The notes below the pieces were generated by a model. It searched no databases. It was not told the DNA's origin and was given only the letters and a program-made list of their open reading frames with translations. Below, one piece after another: positions 32,347 through 39,412 of a stretch of DNA of 39,412 nucleotides. Position 1 is the stretch's first letter, and every line of letters starts with the position of its first letter. This DNA is from JAJNBD01 sp964471475 (GTDB lineage Bacteria > Pseudomonadota > Gammaproteobacteria > CAISUE01): positions 1-39,412 of the forward strand of contig CAYYFQ010000018.1 of assembly GCA_964471475.1 (NCBI GenBank), read 5' to 3'. Made by a program: the position numbers and the translations under genes.

Positions 32347-35300
32347 ATGCCACCTAAAGCAAGAGCGCAAAGAAGACCTGCTGAAGATGATGATGAATAT
32401 AATGCAATGCAGCGATCTGAGAAGCGAAGGAAATTAGAGGTAGAGTTAAAGACCATTGATGCGTCAAATAAAAAATGGGCATCTGAATTAAGCGCCACAC
32501 ACGCTGAACTTGAAGCTGAGTATAATGAGCGCATACAATTAGCGAATCTTAAGTATCGTCAAGGTTGCTACGCTGCAGCTTCAACGTATGCAGACCAGGC
32601 AAGGTACATGCAAGTCACTGCAATGTTTTCAAGAGAAAGAGAAGATGAAGAGCGTGAAGAAAGAATAAAAAAGCGACAAAGTATTCAGCAAGAATTAGAA
32701 CAAGAAATAATGCGAGAACAAGAAGAAAAGCGATTAAGAGCAGAAAAAATTAAACACGATCAGGAAATGATTAAGCTATGGAGTACTAAAAGAGCTAATG
32801 CGCAAAATGTAAAAAATTTGGCAGATCAAGTGTTTCAAAGAGGAATGGGTTCTTCAAGAGTGAGTAGATACCATGAAGCCATTGTTGATTTTGAATCAGC
32901 TGCAAAAACGTATCAATCACTTATTCAAGAAATCAATGAATTGAAGAGATTGAAAAAAACAGATGATCCAATAGAGATTATAGGCATGCGGCGGGAGGAT
33001 GAAGTGCGTCGCACTTTACTCACAAAAAATTTGGCAGAGATTTACTATCGCTGGGGGCTAGCAGTATTTCAACTTGGCGCGTATGAAGAGGCTATCGAAA
33101 TATTTAAGCAAGCTATAGAGAATGATGAACGGCACGATATTTATGATCATCTGGGAAGAACTTATGTACGCCAAAAGCAGTACCTATTGGCTATTGAAAA
33201 CTTTCAGTGGTCACTTAGCATTAATGCACGACAACCTGAAATATCTGCAAGATTAGCTTTTTTACATTCTGATTGGAAAGGTTTTATCCGATATTGTAAC
33301 CACGAAGAGAGTCTTACTAGTGAATTTCAGTTGATGCGTGCTATTGCGCTTTATCAAACCAAGAAATATAAAGATACCATTGAGATTCTTCAAGAAGTGA
33401 TTCTCGCATTAGAGCCTGATATTCAACTTCCCGAAAAACGTTCATCGCTCAGATTGTGCTATATTTTTCAGGCATTTTCTTATGAAGCATTAGGTAAAAT
33501 AACTGAAAAAAATAAAATGCTATTTGCTAAAAATGCCAAGATAAGACAAATCGTTCCAGAAGAATTTAACAAAAACGTATTTTTTTCAGCTAACAATTTA
33601 CATGCAATTGCTTTCTTTGAATGCATTAGAGACTTAGCTATTCCTGGTAAAGACCAAGCCGAGTGCTTCTACCAATTGGGTGCATTGTACTTGGAAAATG
33701 AAGGTGGCATACCACTTGATACTTCAATGGCTAAACACTATTTTGAAAAAGCGCTAACGATTAAACCACCAGAAGATTTTGAAAAATATCTTCCTCTGTT
33801 TCAACAGGTTTTAGAAACGGACATGCTGTATTCCTTCATTACAGAAAACAAATCACATGCCGCTTGTATGCCTGCAGCTGTTAATCTGGGGTGTCACTTT
33901 TTAACAGAAAATAACATTTCGGATGCTTGTAAGGTATTTCAATATGTTATTGATATGCAAGAGGACGCGTTAATTACAGATTCACTGCGTGCATTATGCG
34001 ATTGTATTCCCACACTTGGTTGGAATGATACAGTAGAAGTCTATTTATTTATTGAGCAGAATGAAGTCAATCCACTGTTTGCAGAAGCCGCTTATACGCT
34101 TGGAAAATACTGCACAAAAGATTTTGATCTTTATAAAATTGATTATGCTTGTAATGCATTTCAGATGGTGATCAACATGAAAATGATTGAAGAACATTAT
34201 CTTGAAGAAAGTATTAATGTATTGATTGCGTGTTTAGAAACAAACGATGCACAAATACTAAAACGCATTGCTGCATTCATGCAAGTTAACAGGGAAGATG
34301 GGCGCTGCATGGCGCTTGCTTTAGCCCTTGGGGATATTTATGCAACAGGCCGTAGCGGCCGTAGTTATATAGCAAAAAATTTACCGAAAGCGCATGAATA
34401 CTATACATGGGTGATTCATAAAGGCAATGATGCGTTAATGGCTTCTGCTTTTGCAGCAATAGAAGGTTGTAAAAGTGCAGTACCTACGGTTAAAGAATTA
34501 CAAGAATCCCTTGCCTTATACAAAGCCATAGTCGCAAGTGGATGTCGCTCAGGAGAAGCTGCATATCACATTGGTCTTATTTATTATGAGTATGGCGAAA
34601 TGGTAAATAAGCAATGGTCAAGCAAACCCAATCATCAAAAAGCCTTGGAGGAGTTTACGCTTGCGCATGAAAAAGGTTTTGCAAAAGCTACACTCTCGCT
34701 TGCAAAAATGCTGTATCACGGGCAAGGTACAAATCCAAACTATCAAGAATCATTGTGTTTGTTGCTACGTGTAAGAGAACACTTACCTAATAATGCCGAA
34801 TTACTTTTTTATCTTGGATTATTATATCGTTTTGGTGGTCAGAAGGTAGTACATTCTGCCAAAGCCTTGGAATATCCACTTCAACCAGTGGTGAGTCATG
34901 CATCGCAACGTAACATAGGCATTGCTGCTAATAAATACGGTAATATAGTACGTATTTTCAATACGAAAGAAGTCAATGGCTCATCGTCATCCCCTATGAT
35001 ATGTATTGAAGCAGGTAAAATTTCTCTTGATATGAGTTCTATCGTATGGCAACAAACATTTTATCAAGAGAACGTTGCGAATAATCCTAGTATTGCGCTT
35101 GACGCCGAAAATAGATGGATCGCTGTATTAAATGCAGGTAACGACTTATATTACAGAGTCGGATATATTAATTCGAAAGGCGAGCCTATACATGAAGCTG
35201 GAAACAAATATGGGGTTGGGGTGCAACCCGCAGTAGCAATAAATAGTGAATGTATAGTAGAAGTCCATAAATCTGAAAATCATGATACGGTGTATTATCG

Positions 35301-35784
35301 AATTGGACACTTCAAAAAAGATAACAGTATCGACTGGGGAATGGATATCTTTCGTAGCACAAAGATTTCTGAAAATGCTATCCATCCAAGTGTCGCGTTG
35401 TCGGGGAATCGTGTAGCCGTTGTCTGGAAATGCAGTTACACGGGTTATACCTATTGTTGTGTTGGTTTTGTGAATGGTAACAACTTATCTTTAGGAACAG
35501 CTTTCTATCTTACAGGAACAAAAGTCGTAAAACCTAAAGTAAGTTTTATCAATGAAACAGAATTTGTTATTGTGGGTGAAGAACAAGACACCGGCCAATT
35601 AGTACAACGGCGCTCAACAATTGATGCTAGCGGTAAAGATTATTCAAGTCCTGTCACTGAAGTTTATGATGCAGGCAGTAGCCCTTCCGTGACAGCCTAC
35701 AAAGGGAGTTTATTTGCTGCGCACGAGTTTTCGCATAGCCCAGATGCAACTCCGCAAGTCTGTTTAAAAGTATTTAACGTATAG
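32347..35784 (+). CDS. Giant TPR/Sel1 protein with propeller-like C-terminus (possible effector)
   Basis: A 1145-residue protein, family not recognised as a whole. It opens MPPKARAQRRP and has RSEKRRKLE near residue 25, resembling a bipartite nuclear-localisation signal. A strongly charged coiled coil spans about 95-150 (EREDEEREERIKKRQ). TPR motifs at about 225-310 (YRWGLAVFQLGAYEEAIEIF) are followed by Sel1-like repeats to about 830 (KATLSLAKMLYHGQGTNPNY). From about 840, five blades of roughly 50 residues repeat a PSVAL pattern and YYRVG-type strand (residues near 934, 983, 1035), suggesting a beta-propeller. It begins 10 bases after the 912-residue gene and is likely co-expressed. Both proteins begin MPPK. 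Confidence 0.7.
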   Translation: MPPKARAQRRPAEDDDEYNAMQRSEKRRKLEVELKTIDASNKKWASELSATHAELEAEYNERIQLANLKYRQGCYAAASTYADQARYMQVTAMFSREREDEEREERIKKRQSIQQELEQEIMREQEEKRLRAEKIKHDQEMIKLWSTKRANAQNVKNLADQVFQRGMGSSRVSRYHEAIVDFESAAKTYQSLIQEINELKRLKKTDDPIEIIGMRREDEVRRTLLTKNLAEIYYRWGLAVFQLGAYEEAIEIFKQAIENDERHDIYDHLGRTYVRQKQYLLAIENFQWSLSINARQPEISARLAFLHSDWKGFIRYCNHEESLTSEFQLMRAIALYQTKKYKDTIEILQEVILALEPDIQLPEKRSSLRLCYIFQAFSYEALGKITEKNKMLFAKNAKIRQIVPEEFNKNVFFSANNLHAIAFFECIRDLAIPGKDQAECFYQLGALYLENEGGIPLDTSMAKHYFEKALTIKPPEDFEKYLPLFQQVLETDMLYSFITENKSHAACMPAAVNLGCHFLTENNISDACKVFQYVIDMQEDALITDSLRALCDCIPTLGWNDTVEVYLFIEQNEVNPLFAEAAYTLGKYCTKDFDLYKIDYACNAFQMVINMKMIEEHYLEESINVLIACLETNDAQILKRIAAFMQVNREDGRCMALALALGDIYATGRSGRSYIAKNLPKAHEYYTWVIHKGNDALMASAFAAIEGCKSAVPTVKELQESLALYKAIVASGCRSGEAAYHIGLIYYEYGEMVNKQWSSKPNHQKALEEFTLAHEKGFAKATLSLAKMLYHGQGTNPNYQESLCLLLRVREHLPNNAELLFYLGLLYRFGGQKVVHSAKALEYPLQPVVSHASQRNIGIAANKYGNIVRIFNTKEVNGSSSSPMICIEAGKISLDMSSIVWQQTFYQENVANNPSIALDAENRWIAVLNAGNDLYYRVGYINSKGEPIHEAGNKYGVGVQPAVAINSECIVEVHKSENHDTVYYRIGHFKKDNSIDWGMDIFRSTKISENAIHPSVALSGNRVAVVWKCSYTGYTYCCVGFVNGNNLSLGTAFYLTGTKVVKPKVSFINETEFVIVGEEQDTGQLVQRRSTIDASGKDYSSPVTEVYDAGSSPSVTAYKGSLFAAHEFSHSPDATPQVCLKVFNV

Positions 35785-35872
35785 TTGAGGACAATAATGA
35801 TTAATTAACAACACTGTGACAGGCTGCATATAACATTGATTCACTGCTTGATGTTTTAACAGTTGGATGATA

Positions 35873-35907
35873 AACGAAACTTTTGGACCGCTTTTGGAGT
35901 TAGACCC
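35873..35907 (-). repeat. Right terminal inverted repeat of the Tn3-family element
   Basis: This is the exact complement of 23940-23974 over 35 bases, ending with ttagaccc at 35907. The sequence aaatat follows directly and also precedes the left repeat. The 88 bases between the last gene and this repeat hold no other feature I can identify. Confidence 0.93.
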
Positions 35908-35944
35908 AAATATTAAATCCCGTTAATAATATCCTAGCGGGGTT

Positions 35945-35981
35945 TGGGGGCGGCAATGAGCCCCCATGAGTTTTTTTAGGC
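35945..35981 (+). terminator. Possible intrinsic terminator
   Basis: A gggggc/gccccc stem around ggcaatga is followed within a few bases by a run of seven T (gagttttttt). It lies just outside the right end of the transposon and could end transcription leaving it. The stem is short, so confidence is moderate. Confidence 0.5.
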
Positions 35982-36019
35982 TAAAAAGTATTCTCAATAT
36001 ATGAATATAAATTATTTAT

Positions 36020-36589
36020 ATGGTATATAGTGCCTTTTTCTACATTCCAATCGCTATTTTTTTATCATGGTTACTCGTAAGCTGGGTGGCTATGTTATTT
36101 TGTAAAGGAAGCTATAACACTTATTCAGAATCGTTAATACAGTGGCCAGCTATGTTAATCGAAGAATCTCGTCGACGAAAATTAGATATCACTTTGTTTG
36201 GTAATGCAAGATTTTTATTTTTAGATATAAATGCTAAAAATAGTTATAGTGAACTTTATAAAATTAATAAAATAATTAAACTAGCACCTAAAACTTCTAA
36301 TTTTTGTATCGTTGTTGCTTATATACCTAATAAAAATGGATTTATGTTATATGTAGCTCGCGATGCTAACGATTTAAAAATATGCCTGATTGATGTTAAA
36401 GATAGCATCGCTAAAAATATAGAATCCTCGAAAATCTTTCAGAATATAAATGGCTTGGTAAATGAGCTTAAACAGTTTGGCTTGTTACTTTCAGCTAATA
36501 ATCTAGCGTATATCCAGCAGTGGATGCTTATAAGCTATTTATCCGGAAACATAATAACGTTAGAAGATAATTATTTTGGAAAAGGGTAA
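36020..36589 (+). CDS. Membrane-anchored hypothetical protein
   Basis: A 189-residue protein, not recognised. One N-terminal hydrophobic segment (FFYIPIAIFLSWLLVSWVAMLF, about residues 6-27) is followed by a probable cytoplasmic or periplasmic domain with alternating strands (FCIVVAYIPNKNGFMLYVARD, LKICLIDVKD). The gene ends in a perfect 10-base hairpin that overlaps its stop. Neighbours on the other strand form a separate group, so there is no operon context to suggest a role. Confidence 0.6.
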   Translation: MVYSAFFYIPIAIFLSWLLVSWVAMLFCKGSYNTYSESLIQWPAMLIEESRRRKLDITLFGNARFLFLDINAKNSYSELYKINKIIKLAPKTSNFCIVVAYIPNKNGFMLYVARDANDLKICLIDVKDSIAKNIESSKIFQNINGLVNELKQFGLLLSANNLAYIQQWMLISYLSGNIITLEDNYFGKG

Positions 36590-36605
36590 CTTAATAAGTT
36601 ACCCT
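36583..36605. other. Hairpin overlapping the end of a gene
   Basis: Perfect 10-base arms agggtaactt and aagttaccct flank aat. The structure overlaps the stop codon of the 189-residue protein gene. No T-run follows on the plus strand, so it may stabilise the mRNA end or act as a weak terminator for converging transcripts. Confidence 0.45.
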
Positions 36606-36654
36606 AAATCCCGTACAACTAGAGGCGTCCCCGCATAGCTGTATTATCATTTTA

Positions 36655-37230
36655 TCACGAACCTGGTGGTTCAAAATACACTCTTTCATCTGCCGGGATA
36701 TCTGACCAGCAACTACTCACATTATGCGTTTTACAAAAAGCATATGCCTTATTAAGAAGCTTGCGGGTCTTTTCAAGGTTCTGCGCGCTTACTCCCCTGC
36801 CCTTTTCTTTGTCATTTCTTAACCAGCCACAAAAGTAAATTTTTTCCGCTTCATCAACATTGCGCACATACTGTGCTTTATCACTAATTTTGTGTTTTTT
36901 AGGTGAATGGGGTATTTTTTTATTAAATTCAGAAAAAAACTCGCTCATTTTAAGCGTATTAAGAGAAGTTCCTGTGGTTCTAAATAAACGACATAATGAT
37001 TTATAGATATCATTATCAATGATTGGATTTATATTAAATCCGTTTTCAACTGTAATTGTAAAAGCAACATACTCTTTTCCAAGATGGCCAAAAAGCAACT
37101 CAAACGGCTTATTTTCAATACTAAAAAAAACATCAAACATAATATCACGTACTACATATTGAAATTTTGCGGAGTCAATATTTTCTCTAATCATATTTTT
37201 ATAAAGTGCCATTAACCCATCAAGCTTCAT
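36655..37230 (-). CDS. DUF6037-like protein
   Basis: A 191-residue cytoplasmic protein. The pattern FDVFFSIENKPFELLFGHLG, GFNINPIIDNDIYKSLCRLF, then DEAEKIYFCGWLRNDKEKG, SAQNLEKTRKLLNKAYAFC and NVSSCWSDIPADE is what I remember of the DUF6037 family, a small protein of unknown function found in accessory DNA. It lies 18 bases downstream of a membrane protein gene and, beyond that, a serine recombinase, all on the minus strand. A defence or exclusion role is possible from the company but not shown. Confidence 0.6.
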   Translation of the reverse strand: MKLDGLMALYKNMIRENIDSAKFQYVVRDIMFDVFFSIENKPFELLFGHLGKEYVAFTITVENGFNINPIIDNDIYKSLCRLFRTTGTSLNTLKMSEFFSEFNKKIPHSPKKHKISDKAQYVRNVDEAEKIYFCGWLRNDKEKGRGVSAQNLEKTRKLLNKAYAFCKTHNVSSCWSDIPADERVYFEPPGS

Positions 37231-37248
37231 AACTTATTATCTCATTCC

Positions 37249-37884
37249 TTATAATGTATTGCTGTAAGCGGCATATGCGCTGACTAATGCAACCAAATTT
37301 GCTACAAAAGTTGAAAAAGTCCAAAACCCAATAAAAATTAAAATCCAAAGAAAAGCATTTAGCCATCTTGGAATATTTATTTGTCTAACAAAACTTTTAG
37401 GTTCACCTAAAGCTTGTTCAGAACGAACAGTTATATTACCTAAATTAGAAAACTTATGTATGGAATTGAATGTCATCTTACCCAGTGGATACATATAATT
37501 AATTGTTATTGAATCTTTTGGCGGCAAACATTCAAACACAATAATTTTTCCGTCGTCTTCAAATCTATATGGCATCTCAGGAACAACACCAATAGCAATA
37601 AAATTAGCATTTCCCTTTTTAGTTTCTTTACTATAACTAACGTCAACTAAGTGGTGCAGCTCGACTTTTTTTAGTGGTACTTGGCCCTCGTTAGATATCG
37701 TTAGTGAATGCATTAAATTTATAAATGGCTTTCCATCCTTGAGATCTTCTGGCGGGAAAATTGTTGCATAACCTATATTACTACAATGAAAAAATAGTTT
37801 TGGTTTTGTATGATATCGCCATAAAAAAATACCAGCAATCATTGAAGTAATAATAGGAAAAACAAAACTTGTGAAAATTTGCAT
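37249..37884 (-). CDS. Hypothetical protein with N- and C-terminal membrane segments
   Basis: A 211-residue protein. An N-terminal hydrophobic segment (FVFPIITSMIAGIFLW) and a C-terminal pair of hydrophobic stretches (FLWILIFIGFWTFSTFVA and NLVALVSAYAAY) enclose a beta-rich domain of about 130 residues (SLTISNEGQVPLKKVELHHLV; KIIVFECLPPKDSITINYMY). This resembles proteins holding an immunoglobulin-like domain at a membrane. It begins 2 bases after the recombinase stop, so the two are co-transcribed. No family recognised. Confidence 0.62.
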   Translation of the reverse strand: MQIFTSFVFPIITSMIAGIFLWRYHTKPKLFFHCSNIGYATIFPPEDLKDGKPFINLMHSLTISNEGQVPLKKVELHHLVDVSYSKETKKGNANFIAIGVVPEMPYRFEDDGKIIVFECLPPKDSITINYMYPLGKMTFNSIHKFSNLGNITVRSEQALGEPKSFVRQINIPRWLNAFLWILIFIGFWTFSTFVANLVALVSAYAAYSNTL

Positions 37885-37886
37885 AC

Positions 37887-38450
37887 TTATCTTTTTTCCT
37901 TAATGTATTTATATAATGTTGGTTTTGTTATTTTGAACATAGCACAAATATCTTTTACCAAATAGTTTTTTTCATTGTACAGAGTTTTAATCATGGAAAC
38001 TTCTTTTTCTTTTAGCCTTTTTGGTCTTCCACCAAATCTTCCTCTGGCACGCGCAGCGGTTAACCCAGCATTGGTACGCTCCCTAATTAGGTTTCTTTCA
38101 AATTCAGCAAGAGCTGCAAATATATGAAAAATTAATTTGCCAGTAGCTGTTGTCGTATCAATATTTTCGGTTATGCTCTTAAAATTAATTTTTCGATCTT
38201 CAAGCCTAGTTACTAATTCAATAAGATTTTTAAGAGAGCGCCCTAACCTATCTAATCGCCAAACAACAAGTGTATCGCCAGCTCGAAGAATTTCCAAGGC
38301 TCTATCAAGCTGCTCTCTCTGAAAATCTTTACCGCTCTTTTTCTCTTCAAAAATTTTTTCGCACTTTTCTTTTTTTAGAGCATCTTTCTGCAAATCAAGA
38401 TTCTGGTCATCGGTAGAGACTCTTGCATACCCAATAATTAAATTGCTCAT
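37887..38450 (-). CDS. Serine recombinase (resolvase/invertase family)
   Basis: A 187-residue small serine recombinase. The N-terminal catalytic domain has IGYARVSTDDQNLDLQ with the nucleophile Ser at residue 12, then LVVWRLDRLGRSLKNL and AEFERNLIRERTNAGL, all conserved arginines in place. The C-terminus is a Hin-like HTH (VKDICAMFKITKPTLYKYI). It lies outside the Tn3-family element, so it is more likely a plasmid multimer resolvase, or a relic of another transposon. It heads a group with two unknown genes. Confidence 0.92.
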   Translation of the reverse strand: MSNLIIGYARVSTDDQNLDLQKDALKKEKCEKIFEEKKSGKDFQREQLDRALEILRAGDTLVVWRLDRLGRSLKNLIELVTRLEDRKINFKSITENIDTTTATGKLIFHIFAALAEFERNLIRERTNAGLTAARARGRFGGRPKRLKEKEVSMIKTLYNEKNYLVKDICAMFKITKPTLYKYIKEKR

Positions 38451-38670
38451 AAGTAAAAAAACTCGCTATAAAAGAATAAAAATTTACTTTGATTATTTTA
38501 CCTTATTTTTAATCTTATTTAACCCTAAAAATAGCTTCTTTAGTTAATTACAGAAATGAGTAAAAAAACGACCGTTTTTTTTACCTTAAGAATGGATGGT
38601 TAATTGGGTCAGAGTTTGTGACCCTAAAAATAACTTTATTGTAAAAGTGACATAACGTGATACGTAAAAT
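38451..38670. other. Intergenic stretch with palindromes, possible res site
   Basis: No gene is visible. An A/T-rich inverted repeat gtaaaaaaacg-ac-cgttttttttac (about 38560-38583) could act as a terminator or as part of a recombination site upstream of the serine recombinase. A second inverted repeat gggtca/tgaccc (about 38605-38624) closely matches a palindromic stretch inside the DUF1016 gene (about 25947-25969) and may be a relic of a related gene. Confidence 0.4.
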
Positions 38671-39072
38671 CTATAAATATGCGATCATGGTATCAATCGA
38701 TGGGCGATAGATTTTTTCTCTTCCCTCTTTTTTAGCATATACGAGTCCTTTGTCAATAAGTCTTAAAAAAACACGCCCTATATATTGAGATGTTTTATTA
38801 AGTTTTTTTGCAATGATAGACGGAGTTGCGCCTTGCAAACTGACCAATAATTGTAATGTTTGTTCTTCGATTAAAGAGATATCCGCACGTTGAACCCTAT
38901 CTTTTCCAAGTTTTATTAGCATAGGCTTCGCAATATCAAGTGTTACTTTATCCATCAAGTCACCAACAAAAAGCCGCCTCATAAGTCTGGACATCAACCC
39001 AAATACATATCTTAATCTTCCATTCGTGATTTTATAAAGATACTCTATGACTTCTTTTTGCGTATTATTATG
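38671..39072 (-). pseudogene. P-loop ATPase, 3' part (winged helix) separated by IS21
   Basis: This is the C-terminal remainder of the ATPase gene whose front half is at 2396-3245. The frame is open from the IS21 edge at 39072: NNTQKEVIEYLYKITNGRLR, then YVFGLMSRLMRRLFVGDLMD, which is typical of the AAA lid region, and then a winged helix (EQTLQLLVSLQGATPSIIAKKL and GRVFLRLIDKGLVYAKKEGR). An in-frame TTG at 38997 might allow a 108-residue product containing the winged helix alone. Joined with the front part, the original protein would be about 415 residues. Confidence 0.72.
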
Positions 39073-39412
39073 AAAGTGAACAGCGATTATTATGATCGTG
39101 AACAGTGTGTCAACGAATCAAATTTGCAAGGCACGCTATTGTGACAAAGTGTTCACGATAGATCAAGATTTCGTTTGATGTGTTTGACGCATAGAGCCTC
39201 CTTTTAATTCAATTCGTTGAGCATGTTGTACTAACCGATCCAAGATGGCATCTGCGGTAGTGGGTTCTCCGATATAATCATGCCAGTGCTTGACGGGAAG
39301 TTGACTGGTAATCAGCGTAGACTTGAGCTGGTGTCGATCTTCAATCAAATTAAATAAATCCGTACGTTGAGTAACAGTTAACCCTGGCTGTAAACCAAAG
39401 TCATCTAATATC
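39073..39412 (-). mobile_element. IS21-family insertion sequence (part 2 of 2)
   Basis: Second part of the IS21-like element, continuous with 1-2395 on the circle; 39358-39412 duplicates 1-55. It contains the C-terminal part of istB and the istB-side terminus, with gtgaaca-type motifs at 39076-39082, 39098-39104 and, inverted, 39150-39156. The outermost motif context (gtgaacagc, one base, attattatg) matches the opposite terminus in inverted orientation. Confidence 0.85.
39163..39357 (-). CDS. istB: IS21 helper ATPase IstB, C-terminal part
   Basis: This is the last 65 codons, including the stop, of the istB frame that starts at 546. The reading continues from the Asp codon at bases 1-3 into Leu-Phe-Asn-Leu-Ile at 39357 downward and ends at 39163. 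The residues around SQLPVKHWHDYIGEPTTADAI are typical of the IstB C-terminal half, including the sensor region. Bases 39358-39412 encode the same residues as 1-55 and should not be counted twice. Confidence 0.93.
   Translation of the reverse strand, partial: LFNLIEDRHQLKSTLITSQLPVKHWHDYIGEPTTADAILDRLVQHAQRIELKGGSMRQTHQTKS

Larger units (their letters stand above)
23940..35907. mobile_element. Tn3-family composite of transposase, recombinase and two TPR passenger genes
   Basis: An 11,968-bp element is bounded by perfect 35-bp inverted repeats, starting gggtctaactccaaaagcgg at 23940 and ending with its complement at 35907. The sequence aaatat flanks it on both sides (23934-23939 and 35908-35913), consistent with target duplication, although Tn3 elements usually give 5 bp. 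Inside lie a tyrosine recombinase, a DUF1016 nuclease, a full-length Tn3-type TnpA, and two large TPR/Sel1 proteins. No serine resolvase lies inside; the tyrosine recombinase probably resolves cointegrates, as TnpI does in Tn4430. Confidence 0.92.

Noticed and set aside
32041..32370. 109-codon antisense ORF at the junction of the two passenger genes
   Set aside because: It has no ribosome site or recognisable domain and overlaps both coding frames.
35146..35385. Antisense ORF in the propeller-like region
   Set aside because: It is a shadow frame inside the 1145-residue gene with no start signal or domain.
36583..36605. Intrinsic terminator
   Set aside because: The stem is perfect but no T-run follows on the plus strand, so a terminator call is not supported.

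Overview
The window is a complete circular plasmid written out linearly. Bases 1-55 are identical to 39358-39412, so the unique circle is about 39,357 bp, and the istB gene reads without interruption across the join. The DNA is AT-rich. The content (VirB/D4-type secretion with a CsrA paralog as in the Legionella lvh/ICE class, IS21 and Tn3 elements, TPR/Sel1 proteins with eukaryote-like basic motifs) suggests a Legionellales-like gammaproteobacterium, probably host-associated. This placement is inference from gene families, not from a database search.

Backbone. 39073-39357 plus 1-2395 is an IS21-family element (istA, istB) that has split a P-loop ATPase gene with a C-terminal winged-helix part; the halves lie at 2396-3245 and 38671-39072. 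A small membrane protein, a parA plus small DNA-binding partner operon and repA follow (3385-6329). The stretch 6330-6858 has no gene. It holds four 16-bp iterons, DnaA boxes (two of them forming a perfect hairpin) and a nested GC-rich palindrome that may be oriT. AT-rich palindromes sharing a 17-mer sit beside the par operon and inside the origin.

Transfer. 6859-9429 encodes a winged-helix/PD-ExE protein resembling MOBC relaxases and a VirD4-like coupling protein, the same pairing as MobC/MobB of CloDF13. A minus-strand operon (11957 to 9445) encodes an XRE/S24 repressor, a 133-codon ORF (122 aa from the preferred start), a YhhQ-type queuosine-precursor transporter and an MTA/SAH nucleosidase. 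Divergent from it, a TTGACA-17-TATTAT promoter and a structured leader with four GGA motifs precede a degenerate receiver protein, a CsrA paralog and virB2-virB11, ending with an SSB and several exported small proteins (12255-23748).

Accessory DNA. 23940-35907 is a Tn3-family transposon bounded by 35-bp perfect inverted repeats and a 6-bp direct repeat. It carries a tyrosine recombinase, a YhcG/DUF1016 nuclease translationally coupled to it, a full-length TnpA, and two very large TPR/Sel1 proteins as passengers. 36020-38450 is a small island with a membrane protein, a DUF6037-like protein, another membrane protein and a serine recombinase.

How the parts may work together. RepA/iterons and ParA/RHH maintain the plasmid. 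The repressor and the CsrA paralog probably gate conjugation at the transcriptional and post-transcriptional levels. The MOBC/coupling pair and VirB channel move the DNA. The transposon and metabolic genes are the cargo most likely to affect the host cell.
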